Assembly (NCBI GenBank): GCA_905215595.1
Contig: CAJMQZ010000008.1
Location: forward strand, 1-33,041
DNA from: an uncultured bacterium
GTDB taxonomy: Bacteria; Bacillota; Clostridia; Oscillospirales; Ruminococcaceae
DNA length: 33,041 nt
Reading direction: 5' to 3'
Numbering within the stretch: position 1 is the stretch's first letter; every line of letters begins with the position of its first letter. The position numbers were made by a program, and so were the translations under genes. Under the pieces are notes generated by a model. It searched no databases and was not told the DNA's origin. It saw only the letters and a list, made by a program, of their open reading frames with translations. This document shows, piece after piece, positions 8,801 to 16,527 of this stretch.

Positions 8801-10676
8801 CCTGATCGGTAAAAGACTGGACGGCCTGTACGAGGTGCAGGAGCTGATCGGCTCCGGCGGCATGGCCAATGTATATAAAGCAGTCATGCGGGGCCAGAAC
8901 GGCCCCGTGCCCGCCGGGACTGTGGTGGCGGTCAAGGTGCTGCGGCAGGAATATATGCACGACCCAGATCTTGTGCGCCGCTTTAAAAACGAGTCCAAGG
9001 CCATCTCGCTGCTGAATCACCCCAATATCGTTAAGGTGTACGATGTTTCGGTCAACGACCATCTGCAGTATATCGTCATGGAGTATGTGGATGGCATGAC
9101 CCTGCGGGAGTACCTCAACGAGCGGGGCGGCAAGCTTTCCAGCCGGGAAACTGTGCACTTCATTTCCCAGATCCTCAAGGCGCTGGAGCACGCCCACGCC
9201 AACGGCATCGTGCACCGGGATATCAAGCCCCAGAACATTATGCTGCTGGATAACGGCCAGCTGCGCATGATGGACTTCGGCATCGCCCGTATTTCCCGGG
9301 CAGATAACCAGATGCTGGCCGGCAAGGCGATGGGCAGTGTGCATTATATCAGCCCGGAGCAGGCCAAGGGAGACGAGACCGACCGCACCAGTGACATCTA
9401 CTCGGTTGGCGTCATGATGTACGAGATGCTCTCTGGTCATCTGCCCTTTGATGCTGACAACGTGGTGGAGGTTGCCATCAAGCAGATCTCGGACGAGCCC
9501 CGCTCGCTGCATGAGTTGGCACCGGAGGTGCCCTATGCGCTGGTGGAGATCACCGAAAAGGCCATGGCCAAGCTCCCTCAGAACCGCTACCCTTCGGCAC
9601 GGGCGATGCTGGAAGCACTGGACACCTATGTGCAAAACCCATCCGTGCTGTTTGAATATCAGTATATTACAGAAGAAGCACCCGAAAAGGTGGTGAAACG
9701 TACCATGAATCAGAACCGTGCGATCCGTCAGAACGAACAGCCCGCTCCCCGCAAAAGCGGCAAAAACAAGCCGGGCAAAAAGCACCGCACCGTCTTTTTG
9801 CCGGCCTTGTTCGGCATTACTATTGCCTTTGCACTGGCCTGCATGGCACTGTGCTGGATGATCCTGAACGACTCCTCCAACCTGATGAACAACAAGGCCG
9901 ATGTCACCCTTGGAGACTATATCGGCATGACTAAGGATCAGGCCATGGCCACGGATCAGATCGCATCCGGCCAGATCTCCCCGGAGTGGGAAGAAGAGTA
10001 CAACAGCAACTACGCCGCCGGTTATATCTATAAGCAGTCGCCGGTATCCGGCCGCACCGTCCGCGAGGGACAAAGCGTGACTTTGACCGTTAGTCTTGGT
10101 ACCCAGTATGTCACTGTGCCGGATCTGACCAACTATGTGCAGACCGATGCCGAACAGCAGCTCAAGGCACTGGGCGTTTCGGTGCTGGTCACGCAGGCTG
10201 TGGATACCACCGTGGCCTCCGGTGCGGTCATCCGCACCGACCCTGCCGCCGGTACGCAGGTAGCGGCAGGCTCTACGGTCATCCTTTATATCAGCCGTCC
10301 GCAGGTGTCCACCACCACCAAAGTGCCCTCCCTTACCGGCATGAGCGTGAATGATGCCCGCACCCTGCTGGTGCAGAACCATCTGGGTCTTGGCAGCCAG
10401 AGCGAAGAATACAGCGACCAGCCCGCAGGTACGGTGCTCAGCCAGAACCCTGCGGCAGGTACTACCGCGAAGTTGAACAGCCGCGTAAACGTTGTGGTCA
10501 GCGCGGGCGCTGCACCGGTACAGGAGCCGGAGCAGCCCGGCAGTGACGGCACTTCCGGCACCACGGGTGAAGGCTCTACCGGCGGCGAGAGCACCAGCGG
10601 CAGCAGCGAGTCGAGCTCCAGCAGCAGCTCCACCGGCGGCGGTATTCTGGACTGGTGGTCCTCGCTGCTGGGCTGA
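8793..10676 (+). CDS. prkC: PASTA-domain Ser/Thr protein kinase (PrkC/Stk)
   Basis: Encodes 627 residues. The order is a cytosolic kinase domain (about 12-275) with Gly loop IGSGGMANVYK, Lys48 in VAVKVL, catalytic HRDIKPQN (His141, Asp143) and DFG (161-163). A basic linker follows, then one transmembrane helix (about 333-358). Three extracellular PASTA repeats (about 370-436, 439-505, 508-573) are followed by a Gly/Ser/Thr-rich tail ending in ILDWWSSLLG. PASTA repeats bind peptidoglycan fragments, so this is a cell-wall-sensing kinase. ATG 8793 lies inside the end of prpC. Unusually, the stretch between DFG and the SPE motif contains no threonine, although PrkC-type kinases usually have a Thr cluster that is autophosphorylated there. 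Confidence 0.95.
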   Translation: MDNLIGKRLDGLYEVQELIGSGGMANVYKAVMRGQNGPVPAGTVVAVKVLRQEYMHDPDLVRRFKNESKAISLLNHPNIVKVYDVSVNDHLQYIVMEYVDGMTLREYLNERGGKLSSRETVHFISQILKALEHAHANGIVHRDIKPQNIMLLDNGQLRMMDFGIARISRADNQMLAGKAMGSVHYISPEQAKGDETDRTSDIYSVGVMMYEMLSGHLPFDADNVVEVAIKQISDEPRSLHELAPEVPYALVEITEKAMAKLPQNRYPSARAMLEALDTYVQNPSVLFEYQYITEEAPEKVVKRTMNQNRAIRQNEQPAPRKSGKNKPGKKHRTVFLPALFGITIAFALACMALCWMILNDSSNLMNNKADVTLGDYIGMTKDQAMATDQIASGQISPEWEEEYNSNYAAGYIYKQSPVSGRTVREGQSVTLTVSLGTQYVTVPDLTNYVQTDAEQQLKALGVSVLVTQAVDTTVASGAVIRTDPAAGTQVAAGSTVILYISRPQVSTTTKVPSLTGMSVNDARTLLVQNHLGLGSQSEEYSDQPAGTVLSQNPAAGTTAKLNSRVNVVVSAGAAPVQEPEQPGSDGTSGTTGEGSTGGESTSGSSESSSSSSSTGGGILDWWSSLLG

Positions 10677-10688
10677 TGGAGGATGTGC

Positions 10689-11567
10689 ATGAACGGTTAT
10701 ATCGTAAAAGGCATCGGCGGCTTTTACTATGTAAAAACGTCGGATGGCATCGTGGAGTGCAAGCCCCGCGGCATCTTCCGCAAGCAAAAGATCACCCCCG
10801 TGGCAGGGGATGAGGTGACGCTGGAAACCGAGAACGGCGCAGCAGTCATTGCGCAGATCTCGCCCCGCAAAAACGTTTTTGTGCGCCCGCCGGTGGCAAA
10901 TCTGGATGTGCTGTTTCTTGTGGCAAGCACCACCCAGCCTACCCCCAGTACGCTGGTGCTGGATAAGCTTTCGGCCATTGCGGTGGATAAGGGCGTACAG
11001 CCGGTGGTGGTGTGTACCAAAAGCGACCTTGCCGAGGCGGATTTTCTGGCAAACGCCTACGCAAAGTCCACCCTGCCGTTTATCCGCATCGACTACGAAA
11101 GCGGTGCAGGTCTGGACGAAGTAAAACAGTGGATCAACGGCAGGCTGTGCGCTTTCTGCGGCAACTCCGGTGTGGGCAAATCCACCTTGCTGAATGCGCT
11201 GCTGCCAGACGCAGCCCGCGAGACCAGCGCCATCAGCCAGAAGTTGGGACGCGGCCGCCACACCACCCGTGAGGTGACCATCTTTGAAGCCTACGGCGGA
11301 CGCATTGCCGACACCCCGGGCTTTGCCAGCCTGGAAGCCAACCGCGCTGGATTCATCTCCAAGGAGAATCTGGAGCACGCTTTCCCGGAATTTGGCCCTT
11401 ATCTTGGTCAGTGCCAGTTTACCGGCTGCTCCCACCGCAGCGAAAAAGGCTGTGCTGTGCGGGCAGCGCTGGCAGAGGGCAAACTTTCCAAGACCCGGTA
11501 CGACAGCTACTGCGCCATGTACGACGAAGTAAAGGATGTCAAGGACTGGCAGCGCCCGAAAGTGTAA
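10689..11567 (+). CDS. rsgA: Ribosome small subunit-dependent GTPase A
   Basis: Encodes 292 residues. It is a circularly permuted GTPase that helps 30S maturation. An N-terminal OB fold (about 1-68) comes first, then G4 TKSD (110-113), G1 GNSGVGKS (158-165), G3 DTPG (208-211) and the C-terminal zinc site formed by Cys242, Cys247, His249 and Cys255. There are two ATGs, at 10683 and 10689. GGAGG (10678-10682) abuts the first and lies 6 nt before the second, so 10689 is chosen. It follows prkC by 12 bp. In B. subtilis the homologue (CpgA) is a PrkC target, consistent with this clustering. Confidence 0.95.
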   Translation: MNGYIVKGIGGFYYVKTSDGIVECKPRGIFRKQKITPVAGDEVTLETENGAAVIAQISPRKNVFVRPPVANLDVLFLVASTTQPTPSTLVLDKLSAIAVDKGVQPVVVCTKSDLAEADFLANAYAKSTLPFIRIDYESGAGLDEVKQWINGRLCAFCGNSGVGKSTLLNALLPDAARETSAISQKLGRGRHTTREVTIFEAYGGRIADTPGFASLEANRAGFISKENLEHAFPEFGPYLGQCQFTGCSHRSEKGCAVRAALAEGKLSKTRYDSYCAMYDEVKDVKDWQRPKV

Positions 11568-11585
11568 AACGGAAGGAAGAATAAA

Positions 11586-12221
11586 ATGTCCCGTTGTGTG
11601 ATCCTTTCCGCCTGCCCGGTGCAGCCTGAGCTCAGGCGCCTGCTACGCAGCGATGATTTTATCATCGCCTGCGATGCGGGGTACCGCAACTGCGAACGGC
11701 TGGGCTTCAAGCCGGATATCATTGTAGGCGATTTTGATTCCGCTCCCTGTCCGCAGCAGGATGCGGACGATATCGTTGTGCTGCCCCACGTCAAGGACGA
11801 CACCGATACCGAGTATGCCGCAAAGCTTGCTGCGCAAAAGGGCTTTGACGAGGTGCTTTTGCTGGGCGCACTGGGCGGCAAGCGAGTAGAGCACACCCTT
11901 GCAAACCTGTGCACCGGCCTTGGGCTGGAGCAGCGCGGCATCCGTGCCGCCTTGCAGGACGAGCGTTCCCGCATCACCTTTGTGTTGCCAGGCGAGAGCC
12001 GTTGCTATCCCAAGGAGGAGTTTTTCTACTTCTCGGCCTTCCCCATGGAGGGACGCGCCGAGGGCGTGTACGAAAAAGGCTCCTTCTATGAACTGGAGGA
12101 TGCCGTGCTCACAGCAGGCTATCCGCTGGGCGTGAGCAACGAGTACGCTGAAGGCTCAAGCTGCATCACCGTCAGCACCCGGCAGGGTGCGCTTGTGGTG
12201 GTGGAGACTATCGCAGATTGA
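11586..12221 (+). CDS. thiN: Thiamine pyrophosphokinase
   Basis: Encodes 211 residues, family length. It converts thiamine plus ATP to thiamine diphosphate. Signatures include CDAGYRNCERLGFKPDIIVG then DFDS in the N-terminal catalytic domain, DDTDTEYAAKLA and LLGALGGKRVEHTLANL, followed by a C-terminal beta-rich thiamine-binding domain. GGAAGGAAG lies about 8 nt before ATG 11586. It sits 18 bp after rsgA. The rpe gene that lies between these two in Bacillus is missing. It is the last gene of the long housekeeping run; the next gene downstream is the spoVM-like microgene, as in Bacillus. Confidence 0.94.
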   Translation: MSRCVILSACPVQPELRRLLRSDDFIIACDAGYRNCERLGFKPDIIVGDFDSAPCPQQDADDIVVLPHVKDDTDTEYAAKLAAQKGFDEVLLLGALGGKRVEHTLANLCTGLGLEQRGIRAALQDERSRITFVLPGESRCYPKEEFFYFSAFPMEGRAEGVYEKGSFYELEDAVLTAGYPLGVSNEYAEGSSCITVSTRQGALVVVETIAD

Positions 12222-12231
12222 ACTATCGTCG

Positions 12232-12260
12232 GAACATTTTTGCCTGCCAGACGCTATAAT
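12232..12260 (+). promoter_or_regulatory. Candidate promoter of spoVM (sigma-E-like or sigma-A)
   Basis: GAACATT (12232-12238) matches the sigma-E -35 pattern kmATATT at six of seven positions. Fourteen bases later GCTATAAT (12253-12260) forms the -10. That element is closer to sigma-A TATAAT than to CATACAnT, so the polymerase form is uncertain. It lies in the 70-bp thiN-spoVM gap, about 30 bp before the spoVM start. Bacillus spoVM is expressed in the mother cell, so a sigma-E reading makes biological sense, but that is inference. Confidence 0.45.
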
Positions 12261-12291
12261 GGGGTAAACATAAGCGAAAGGCGGGGTGGAG

Positions 12292-12372
12292 ATGCAGGTA
12301 GTGGTCATTCGCAGCCCGAAAGCGCTGTGCGGCATTCTGCGCAAGCTGTTCGGCATTCGCAAAGAGAACTGA
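12292..12372 (+). CDS. spoVM: SpoVM-like 26-residue spore-coat anchoring peptide
   Basis: A 26-codon ORF, below usual gene-calling length. The product starts MQVVVIRSPKAL and continues CGILRKLFGI before a charged RKEN end. Aligned without gaps to B. subtilis SpoVM, also 26 residues, it matches at Met1, Ile6, Pro9, Lys10, Leu12, Gly14, Ile15, Arg17 and Gly21, with conservative changes at 7, 16 and 19. SpoVM is an amphipathic helix that sits on the convex forespore membrane and recruits the coat ATPase SpoIVA; Pro9 matters for its localisation. Position is also conserved: Bacillus spoVM lies just after thiN. A strong terminator follows 7 nt after the stop. GGGG (12283-12286) is the likely ribosome site. 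An in-frame GTG at 12286 would add two residues. The assignment rests on length, alignment and synteny. Confidence 0.82.
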   Translation: MQVVVIRSPKALCGILRKLFGIRKEN

Positions 12373-12379
12373 ATCCATG

Positions 12380-12420
12380 AAAGACCGGTGTGTTGCAAAA
12401 TTGCTGCACACCGGTCTTTT
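12380..12420 (+). terminator. Strong rho-independent terminator after spoVM
   Basis: A perfect 13-bp stem, AAAGACCGGTGTG (12380-12392) with CACACCGGTCTTT (12407-12419), has a 14-nt loop and ends in TTTTGCTTT. It isolates spoVM and the upstream housekeeping run from the SipL-like gene. Confidence 0.9.
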
Positions 12421-12427
12421 GCTTTCG

Positions 12428-12456
12428 GCATACCGCCGCTTGCCGCCGCATACACT
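12428..12456 (+). promoter_or_regulatory. Sigma-E-type promoter of the SipL-like gene
   Basis: GCATACC (12428-12434) carries the ATA core of the sigma-E -35 (kmATATT). After exactly 14 bp, CATACACT (12449-12456) matches the -10 consensus CATACAnT fully. It lies between the spoVM terminator and the SPOCS/LysM gene, 37 bp before its start codon. The consensus is from the Bacillus sporulation literature; use by this organism is inferred. Confidence 0.65.
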
Positions 12457-12492
12457 CTTACGGAAACGGACAGGGAAAGGAGCGCACTGCAC

Positions 12493-14010
12493 ATGGAACT
12501 GAAGATATTCCGGGACACGCTGCCGCAGGGCGGGGCAGGCTGTACCGTAAAAGCAGAACTTCCGCTGGAGACCGAGATCCGCATTTCGGATGATCTGCCG
12601 CCGGTGGGCAAACTGGTCAAATGCTTTGTCCGCCCGGTGGTGTTGCAGCGGCAGCTGCAGCCGGGCAGGCTTACCTTAGAGGGCTATCTGCGCTGTACGG
12701 TGTTTTACCAGAGCGAAACAGAAAAAGGCCTGTGCCAGACCGAGCAAAAGCTGCCCTTCACCCGACAACTGGAACTGCCGGAACTTGCCTTTACGGCATG
12801 GACAGCCGTGGTGGAAGGGCAGACAGAGTACCTCAACACCCGCGCGGCAGACCCGCGCCGCATCGAGGTGCGGGGTGCCTATGGGTTGGTGGTCACGGTG
12901 CATACCCAATGCAAGACCGAGGTCATCACCGCACTGGCAGATGGCGGCATCGAGCAGCAGCTGCGCACCCTGCAAGGCGTGCGCAGTGTGGCCGTGTTGG
13001 ATAAGCTGGTTACCCTAGAGGGAGAGCTTGTCTTTGCAAAGCCCCCGGCGGCTGTACTGGATATTACCGGCAACGCCTGTGTGGCAGAGGTAAAGCTTCT
13101 TGCCGGAAAGGCTGTGGTTAAGGGGGAACTGCGGGTGCAGTGTGCATGGCGGGCAGAAGGGGACACTGCCCTGCAAAGTCAGGCTGCGGCGCTGCCCTTC
13201 CAGCAGGTAATAGATTTAGAGGGCATCACCGAGGACTGCCGCTGTCTGTGCGTGGCAGAGCCGGTGGGCTTTACCCTGTCACAGGCAGAAAGCGCCGCCG
13301 CCCAGCTGACGGCGAATGTCATGCTACACCTGCGGGCATGGCGAAGCTATCAGCTGCAAGTGGCAGTGGGTGCTTTTTCCACCCGGTTTGAAACGGAACT
13401 CACACCGCAGCCGCTTGTCACAGAACAGCTGCTCTGCACCCTGAACGATACCGCCACCGCCACAGGCTCTGGCCCGCTGCCGGATGCAGGGGCGCAGCTG
13501 CGGGCCTGCTTTGTGCACTATGGCCCGCAGCAGGCTGTCAAAAAAGGGGAGGGCTGGGCACTTGCCGCCAAAGCGGTGGTAACAGCCCTTGCGGAGAATA
13601 CCCTCGGTGAGTTGGAAAGCTACGAAAAAACCTTGGAGGTCGCCATCCCACTGCCCATCACGCCGCCGGAGGGAACGGTGCTTGTGTCGGAATGTTGGCT
13701 GAGCACCGAGAACGTGCAATGCACCTGTGCGGGCGGCACACTGGAAGCTACGATTACTGTCCGGGCAGAGGGCGCGATTTTATGCTGCACCACCAGCCCG
13801 GTCATCGGCAGCATCACTCTTGGCGACCCGCTGCCCGATACCGACCCCGAGATCGCGCTGCGTATCTACTACGCGCAGGCCGGAGAGGAGCTATTTGCGG
13901 TGGCCCGGCGGTTCCATGTGGCCCCGGCACAAATCCTTGCAGCGAACCAACTGGAAGAGGAGCTTGCCAGTCTGCCGCAGGCACAGCGGCTGCTGATCCC
14001 GGTCACCTGA
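12493..14010 (+). CDS. sipL: SPOCS (DUF3794) and LysM protein, SipL-like spore morphogenesis factor
   Basis: Encodes 505 residues. Repeated beta-rich SPOCS/DUF3794-like segments fill most of the protein: for example VKCFVRPVVLQRQLQPG with GYLRCTVFYQ near the N-terminus, LDKLVTLEGELVFAKPPAAV (about 165-185), and a third around LTANVMLHLRAWRSYQLQVA. The last ~47 residues (459-505) are a LysM domain, with YYAQAGEELFAVARRFHVAP at its start and QRLLIPVT at its end. This layout and length match SipL of Clostridioides difficile, which binds SpoIVA through LysM and is needed for coat assembly. ATG 12493 has AAAGGAG 10 nt upstream. The gene is monocistronic between two terminators and sits next to spoVM, whose product acts on the same partner in Bacillus. 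SPOCS-LysM proteins vary, so orthology to SipL is likely but unproven. Confidence 0.8.
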   Translation: MELKIFRDTLPQGGAGCTVKAELPLETEIRISDDLPPVGKLVKCFVRPVVLQRQLQPGRLTLEGYLRCTVFYQSETEKGLCQTEQKLPFTRQLELPELAFTAWTAVVEGQTEYLNTRAADPRRIEVRGAYGLVVTVHTQCKTEVITALADGGIEQQLRTLQGVRSVAVLDKLVTLEGELVFAKPPAAVLDITGNACVAEVKLLAGKAVVKGELRVQCAWRAEGDTALQSQAAALPFQQVIDLEGITEDCRCLCVAEPVGFTLSQAESAAAQLTANVMLHLRAWRSYQLQVAVGAFSTRFETELTPQPLVTEQLLCTLNDTATATGSGPLPDAGAQLRACFVHYGPQQAVKKGEGWALAAKAVVTALAENTLGELESYEKTLEVAIPLPITPPEGTVLVSECWLSTENVQCTCAGGTLEATITVRAEGAILCCTTSPVIGSITLGDPLPDTDPEIALRIYYAQAGEELFAVARRFHVAPAQILAANQLEEELASLPQAQRLLIPVT

Positions 14011-14028
14011 GCTGCAAACTTAACTGTA

Positions 14029-14079
14029 CCCCTTTCCCGGATGGCACAAGCTGCCGCGCCGGGGAGGGGGATTCTTTTT
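14029..14079 (+). terminator. Rho-independent terminator after sipL
   Basis: CCCCTTTCCCGG (14029-14040) pairs with CCGGGGAGGGGG (14059-14070) over 12 positions, including two G-U pairs, around an 18-nt loop. ATTCTTTTTG follows. It starts 18 nt after the stop codon and ends the single-gene sipL unit. Confidence 0.8.
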
Positions 14080-14156
14080 GCCTATGCCTGCGCAGAAAAA
14101 AGCGGCACAAAGAATTACTAAAAGCCACTACAAAAGGATACTTAAAATAAAACGCA

Positions 14157-14185
14157 TTGTCGATGTAAAATATCGCTAATATACA
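14157..14185 (+). promoter_or_regulatory. Possible upstream second promoter for ligA
   Basis: TTGTCG (14157-14162), a 17-bp spacer and TATACA (14180-14185) resemble sigma-A elements in the AT-rich part of the spacer. It would give a long leader of over 230 nt. AT-rich DNA gives such pairs by chance, so this is weak. Confidence 0.3.
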
Positions 14186-14287
14186 TTTAGTATCTTTCGC
14201 AAGTGATTATAAATCAACGTACAAACTGCGCCGATATCGATTTCAAAGCATGAGAGCACTTCAGAAATACGATTTGTATTTAACGCT

Positions 14288-14316
14288 TTGCAGACCATCC
14301 ATGGATGTGGTATACT
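14288..14316 (+). promoter_or_regulatory. Sigma-A promoter for ligA with extended -10
   Basis: TTGCAG (14288-14293), a 17-bp spacer and TATACT (14311-14316) form a good housekeeping promoter. TGG directly before TATACT provides a TGn extended -10. The expected start site near 14323 gives a leader of about 100 nt before ligA. Confidence 0.7.
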
Positions 14317-14425
14317 AAGGAAGATGCAAATGCAAACTACTACCGCTCGTCTGCTGTGTCCGGTGCACAGCACTGTTTCTGCCGGGAAAGCAGCACGGCG
14401 GGCGGCAAAATGATATCGCGGGAGA

Positions 14426-16441
14426 GTGGAATATTTGGAACTGGAACAGGCAAAAAAGCGTGTGGAAGAGCTGCGCGCTGTTATTGAGAAAAACAACCGG
14501 CTTTACTACGATCAGGATGCGCCGGAGCTGGAAGATTTTGAATACGATGCCCTGACACGGGAGCTGAAAGAGCTGGAAGCGCAGTTTCCTCAGTTGATCA
14601 CAGCAACATCGCCTACCCAGAAAGTAGGCGGCACCGCCAGCAGCAAGCTGCCCAAGGTGACCCATGCCGTCAAGATGGAAAGCCTGCTGGACGCATTTTC
14701 CTTTGACGAGCTGCGGGACTTTGACCGCCGCGTCCGCGAGGCCGGAGTAGAACCGGAATATGTCGTGGAGATCAAGATCGATGGTCTTTCCTGCAGCTTG
14801 GAGTACGAAAACGGACAGCTTGTCCGTGCCTCCACCCGCGGTGACGGCGTGGTGGGTGAGGACGTCACCGCAAATGTGCGTGCCATCCGCAGCATCCCCA
14901 AGACCCTTAAAGACGCACCGGAGTTTCTGGAGGTGCGCGGCGAGGTATATATGCCACACAAGGCCTTTCAGCACCTGTGCGCCGAGCAGGAATTACAGGG
15001 TGCTGCACCCTTTAAAAACCCCCGCAACGCAGCGGCCGGTTCTCTGCGGCAGAAGGATGCCCGCATCACCGGCAGCCGGGGGCTTTCCATCTTCGTGTTC
15101 AACGTGCAGCAGATCCGGGGCAAGACCCTGACCAAGCACTCCGAAAGTCTGGATTACCTCAAGAGCCTCGGCCTGCCTGTATCGCCGCGCTACCATGTGG
15201 TGCATGATATCGAGGACGCTATTGCTGAAATCGAGAACATCGGCCAGAACCGTGCAAAGCTGGATTTTGACATGGACGGTGCGGTTATCAAGGTGAACGA
15301 TTTTGCGCAGCGGGAGCTGATGGGTTCTACCAACAAATTCCCGCGCTGGGCCATCGCCTTCAAGTACCCGCCGGAGGTCAAGGAGACCACTCTGCGCAGC
15401 ATCGAGGTTGCCGTTGGCCGCACCGGTGTGCTTACCCCCACCGCCTGCTTTGACCCGGTGTTTCTGGCAGGCACTACGGTAGCTCGCGCCACCCTCCACA
15501 ACGAGGACTTCATCCGACAGTTCGGGCTGTGCATCGGGGACACCATTCAGGTGCGCAAAGCAGGTGATATCATCCCGGAGGTCATCGGGGTCACCCATCA
15601 TGCAGAGGGAGCTGAACCTTACACTATGCCCACGGTCTGTCCCTCCTGCGGTGCGCCGGTAGTGCATCTGGAGGACGAAGCTGCCCTGCGCTGTGTAAAC
15701 CCGGAGTGCCCGGCACAGGCACTGCGCAATATCATCCATTTTGCCTCCCGGGATGCCATGGACATCGATGGTCTGGGCGAGGCGGTGGCCACCCAATTGG
15801 TGGAAAAGGAACTGGTGCATTCCGCAGCAGATATCTACACGCTGACCCGGGAACAACTGCTGGAACTGGACAAATTCAAGGAGAAAAGCGCAGACAATCT
15901 GTTGCAGGCCATTACCGCCTCCAAGCAGAACAATCTGGATAAGCTTTTGTTCGGCTTTGGCATTCGCAATATCGGTGATAAGGCGGCGGTGCTGCTGGCA
16001 GAGCATTTCGGTACGCTGCAAGCCATCCGGGAAGCCACCGCAGAGCAGATCAGCCAGATCGACGGCTTCGGCGGCGTGATGGCGCAAAGCGTGGTGGAAT
16101 TCTTTGTCAAGGAAGGTACCACTGACCTTGTGCACCGCTTGGCAGATGTGGGGGTCAATATGCAGTGGAAGGGTGAACCGAAGGGAGACAAACTGGCGGG
16201 AAAAACGCTAGTGGTCACCGGTACACTGGAGACCCTCTCCCGCAACGAGGCGGAAGCGCTGATCGTGAAAAACGGCGGCAAAGCCAGCGGCTCTGTCTCC
16301 AAAAAAACAGCCTATGTTGTGGCCGGTACGGCGGCAGGCTCCAAGTTGACCAAAGCGCAGGCGCTGGGCGTGCCAGTGCTGACCGAACAGGAATTTCTTG
16401 CTATGCTGCAGGATGCTCCAGTAGAACAGGAAACGACTTAA
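14426..16441 (+). CDS. ligA: NAD-dependent DNA ligase
   Basis: Encodes about 671 residues, normal for LigA, which seals nicks in replication and repair using NAD+. Domain Ia has the YY-D-P-like YYDQDAPELEDFEYDAL. The adenylation site is KIDG with Lys117, followed by TRGDGVVGEDVT, RGEVYM, NPRNAAAGSLRQ and DMDGAVIKVN. A four-Cys zinc finger uses Cys405, Cys408, Cys423 and Cys428. Helix-hairpin-helix repeats follow, and a BRCT domain occupies about 590-663. The start is uncertain: GTG 14426 is only 1 nt from GGGAG (14420-14424), whereas an in-frame TTG at 14435 is 10 nt away and would remove three residues. The gene has its own promoter and terminator. Confidence 0.96.
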   Translation: MEYLELEQAKKRVEELRAVIEKNNRLYYDQDAPELEDFEYDALTRELKELEAQFPQLITATSPTQKVGGTASSKLPKVTHAVKMESLLDAFSFDELRDFDRRVREAGVEPEYVVEIKIDGLSCSLEYENGQLVRASTRGDGVVGEDVTANVRAIRSIPKTLKDAPEFLEVRGEVYMPHKAFQHLCAEQELQGAAPFKNPRNAAAGSLRQKDARITGSRGLSIFVFNVQQIRGKTLTKHSESLDYLKSLGLPVSPRYHVVHDIEDAIAEIENIGQNRAKLDFDMDGAVIKVNDFAQRELMGSTNKFPRWAIAFKYPPEVKETTLRSIEVAVGRTGVLTPTACFDPVFLAGTTVARATLHNEDFIRQFGLCIGDTIQVRKAGDIIPEVIGVTHHAEGAEPYTMPTVCPSCGAPVVHLEDEAALRCVNPECPAQALRNIIHFASRDAMDIDGLGEAVATQLVEKELVHSAADIYTLTREQLLELDKFKEKSADNLLQAITASKQNNLDKLLFGFGIRNIGDKAAVLLAEHFGTLQAIREATAEQISQIDGFGGVMAQSVVEFFVKEGTTDLVHRLADVGVNMQWKGEPKGDKLAGKTLVVTGTLETLSRNEAEALIVKNGGKASGSVSKKTAYVVAGTAAGSKLTKAQALGVPVLTEQEFLAMLQDAPVEQETT

Positions 16442-16476
16442 AACGCCCTCTCAAATGTCGAAATACAAATAGTTTC

Positions 16477-16511
16477 AAAAGCTTCTGCAATGCTGTTGCA
16501 GGGGCTTTTTT
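16477..16511 (+). terminator. Rho-independent terminator after ligA
   Basis: AAAAGCTTCTGCAA (16477-16490) pairs with TTGCAGGGGCTTTT (16496-16509) over 14 positions with two G-U pairs and a TGCTG loop, and the T-run continues to 16511. It separates ligA from the spoIIIA operon. Confidence 0.9.
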
Positions 16512-16527
16512 GTTTTCTGATTCGCGG

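Larger units (their letters stand above)
14011..14425 (+). other. Noncoding spacer between sipL and ligA
   Basis: About 415 bases without a convincing gene. The first 70 bases hold the sipL terminator. From about 14130 to 14330 the DNA is clearly AT-rich compared with the surrounding coding DNA and contains two promoter-like hexamer pairs (14157-14185 and 14288-14316). The last ~100 bases are G/C-rich leader to ligA. A 22-codon ORF from ATG 14250 has no ribosome-binding site and was not called. No tRNA-like or riboswitch-like signature was recognised. Confidence 0.7.

Noticed and set aside
8751..11435. 894-codon open frame on the minus strand opposite prkC and rsgA
   Set aside because: It is antisense to two well-supported genes. 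Long antisense frames arise from G/C-rich third positions, and its composition (many His, Gln, Gly, Ala) has no domain signature. Other long minus-strand frames opposite yicC, rsmB, rlmN, ligA and tlyA were rejected for the same reason.
14250..14318. 22-codon ORF in the sipL-ligA spacer
   Set aside because: No ribosome-binding site, no recognisable family, and it runs through the ligA promoter.
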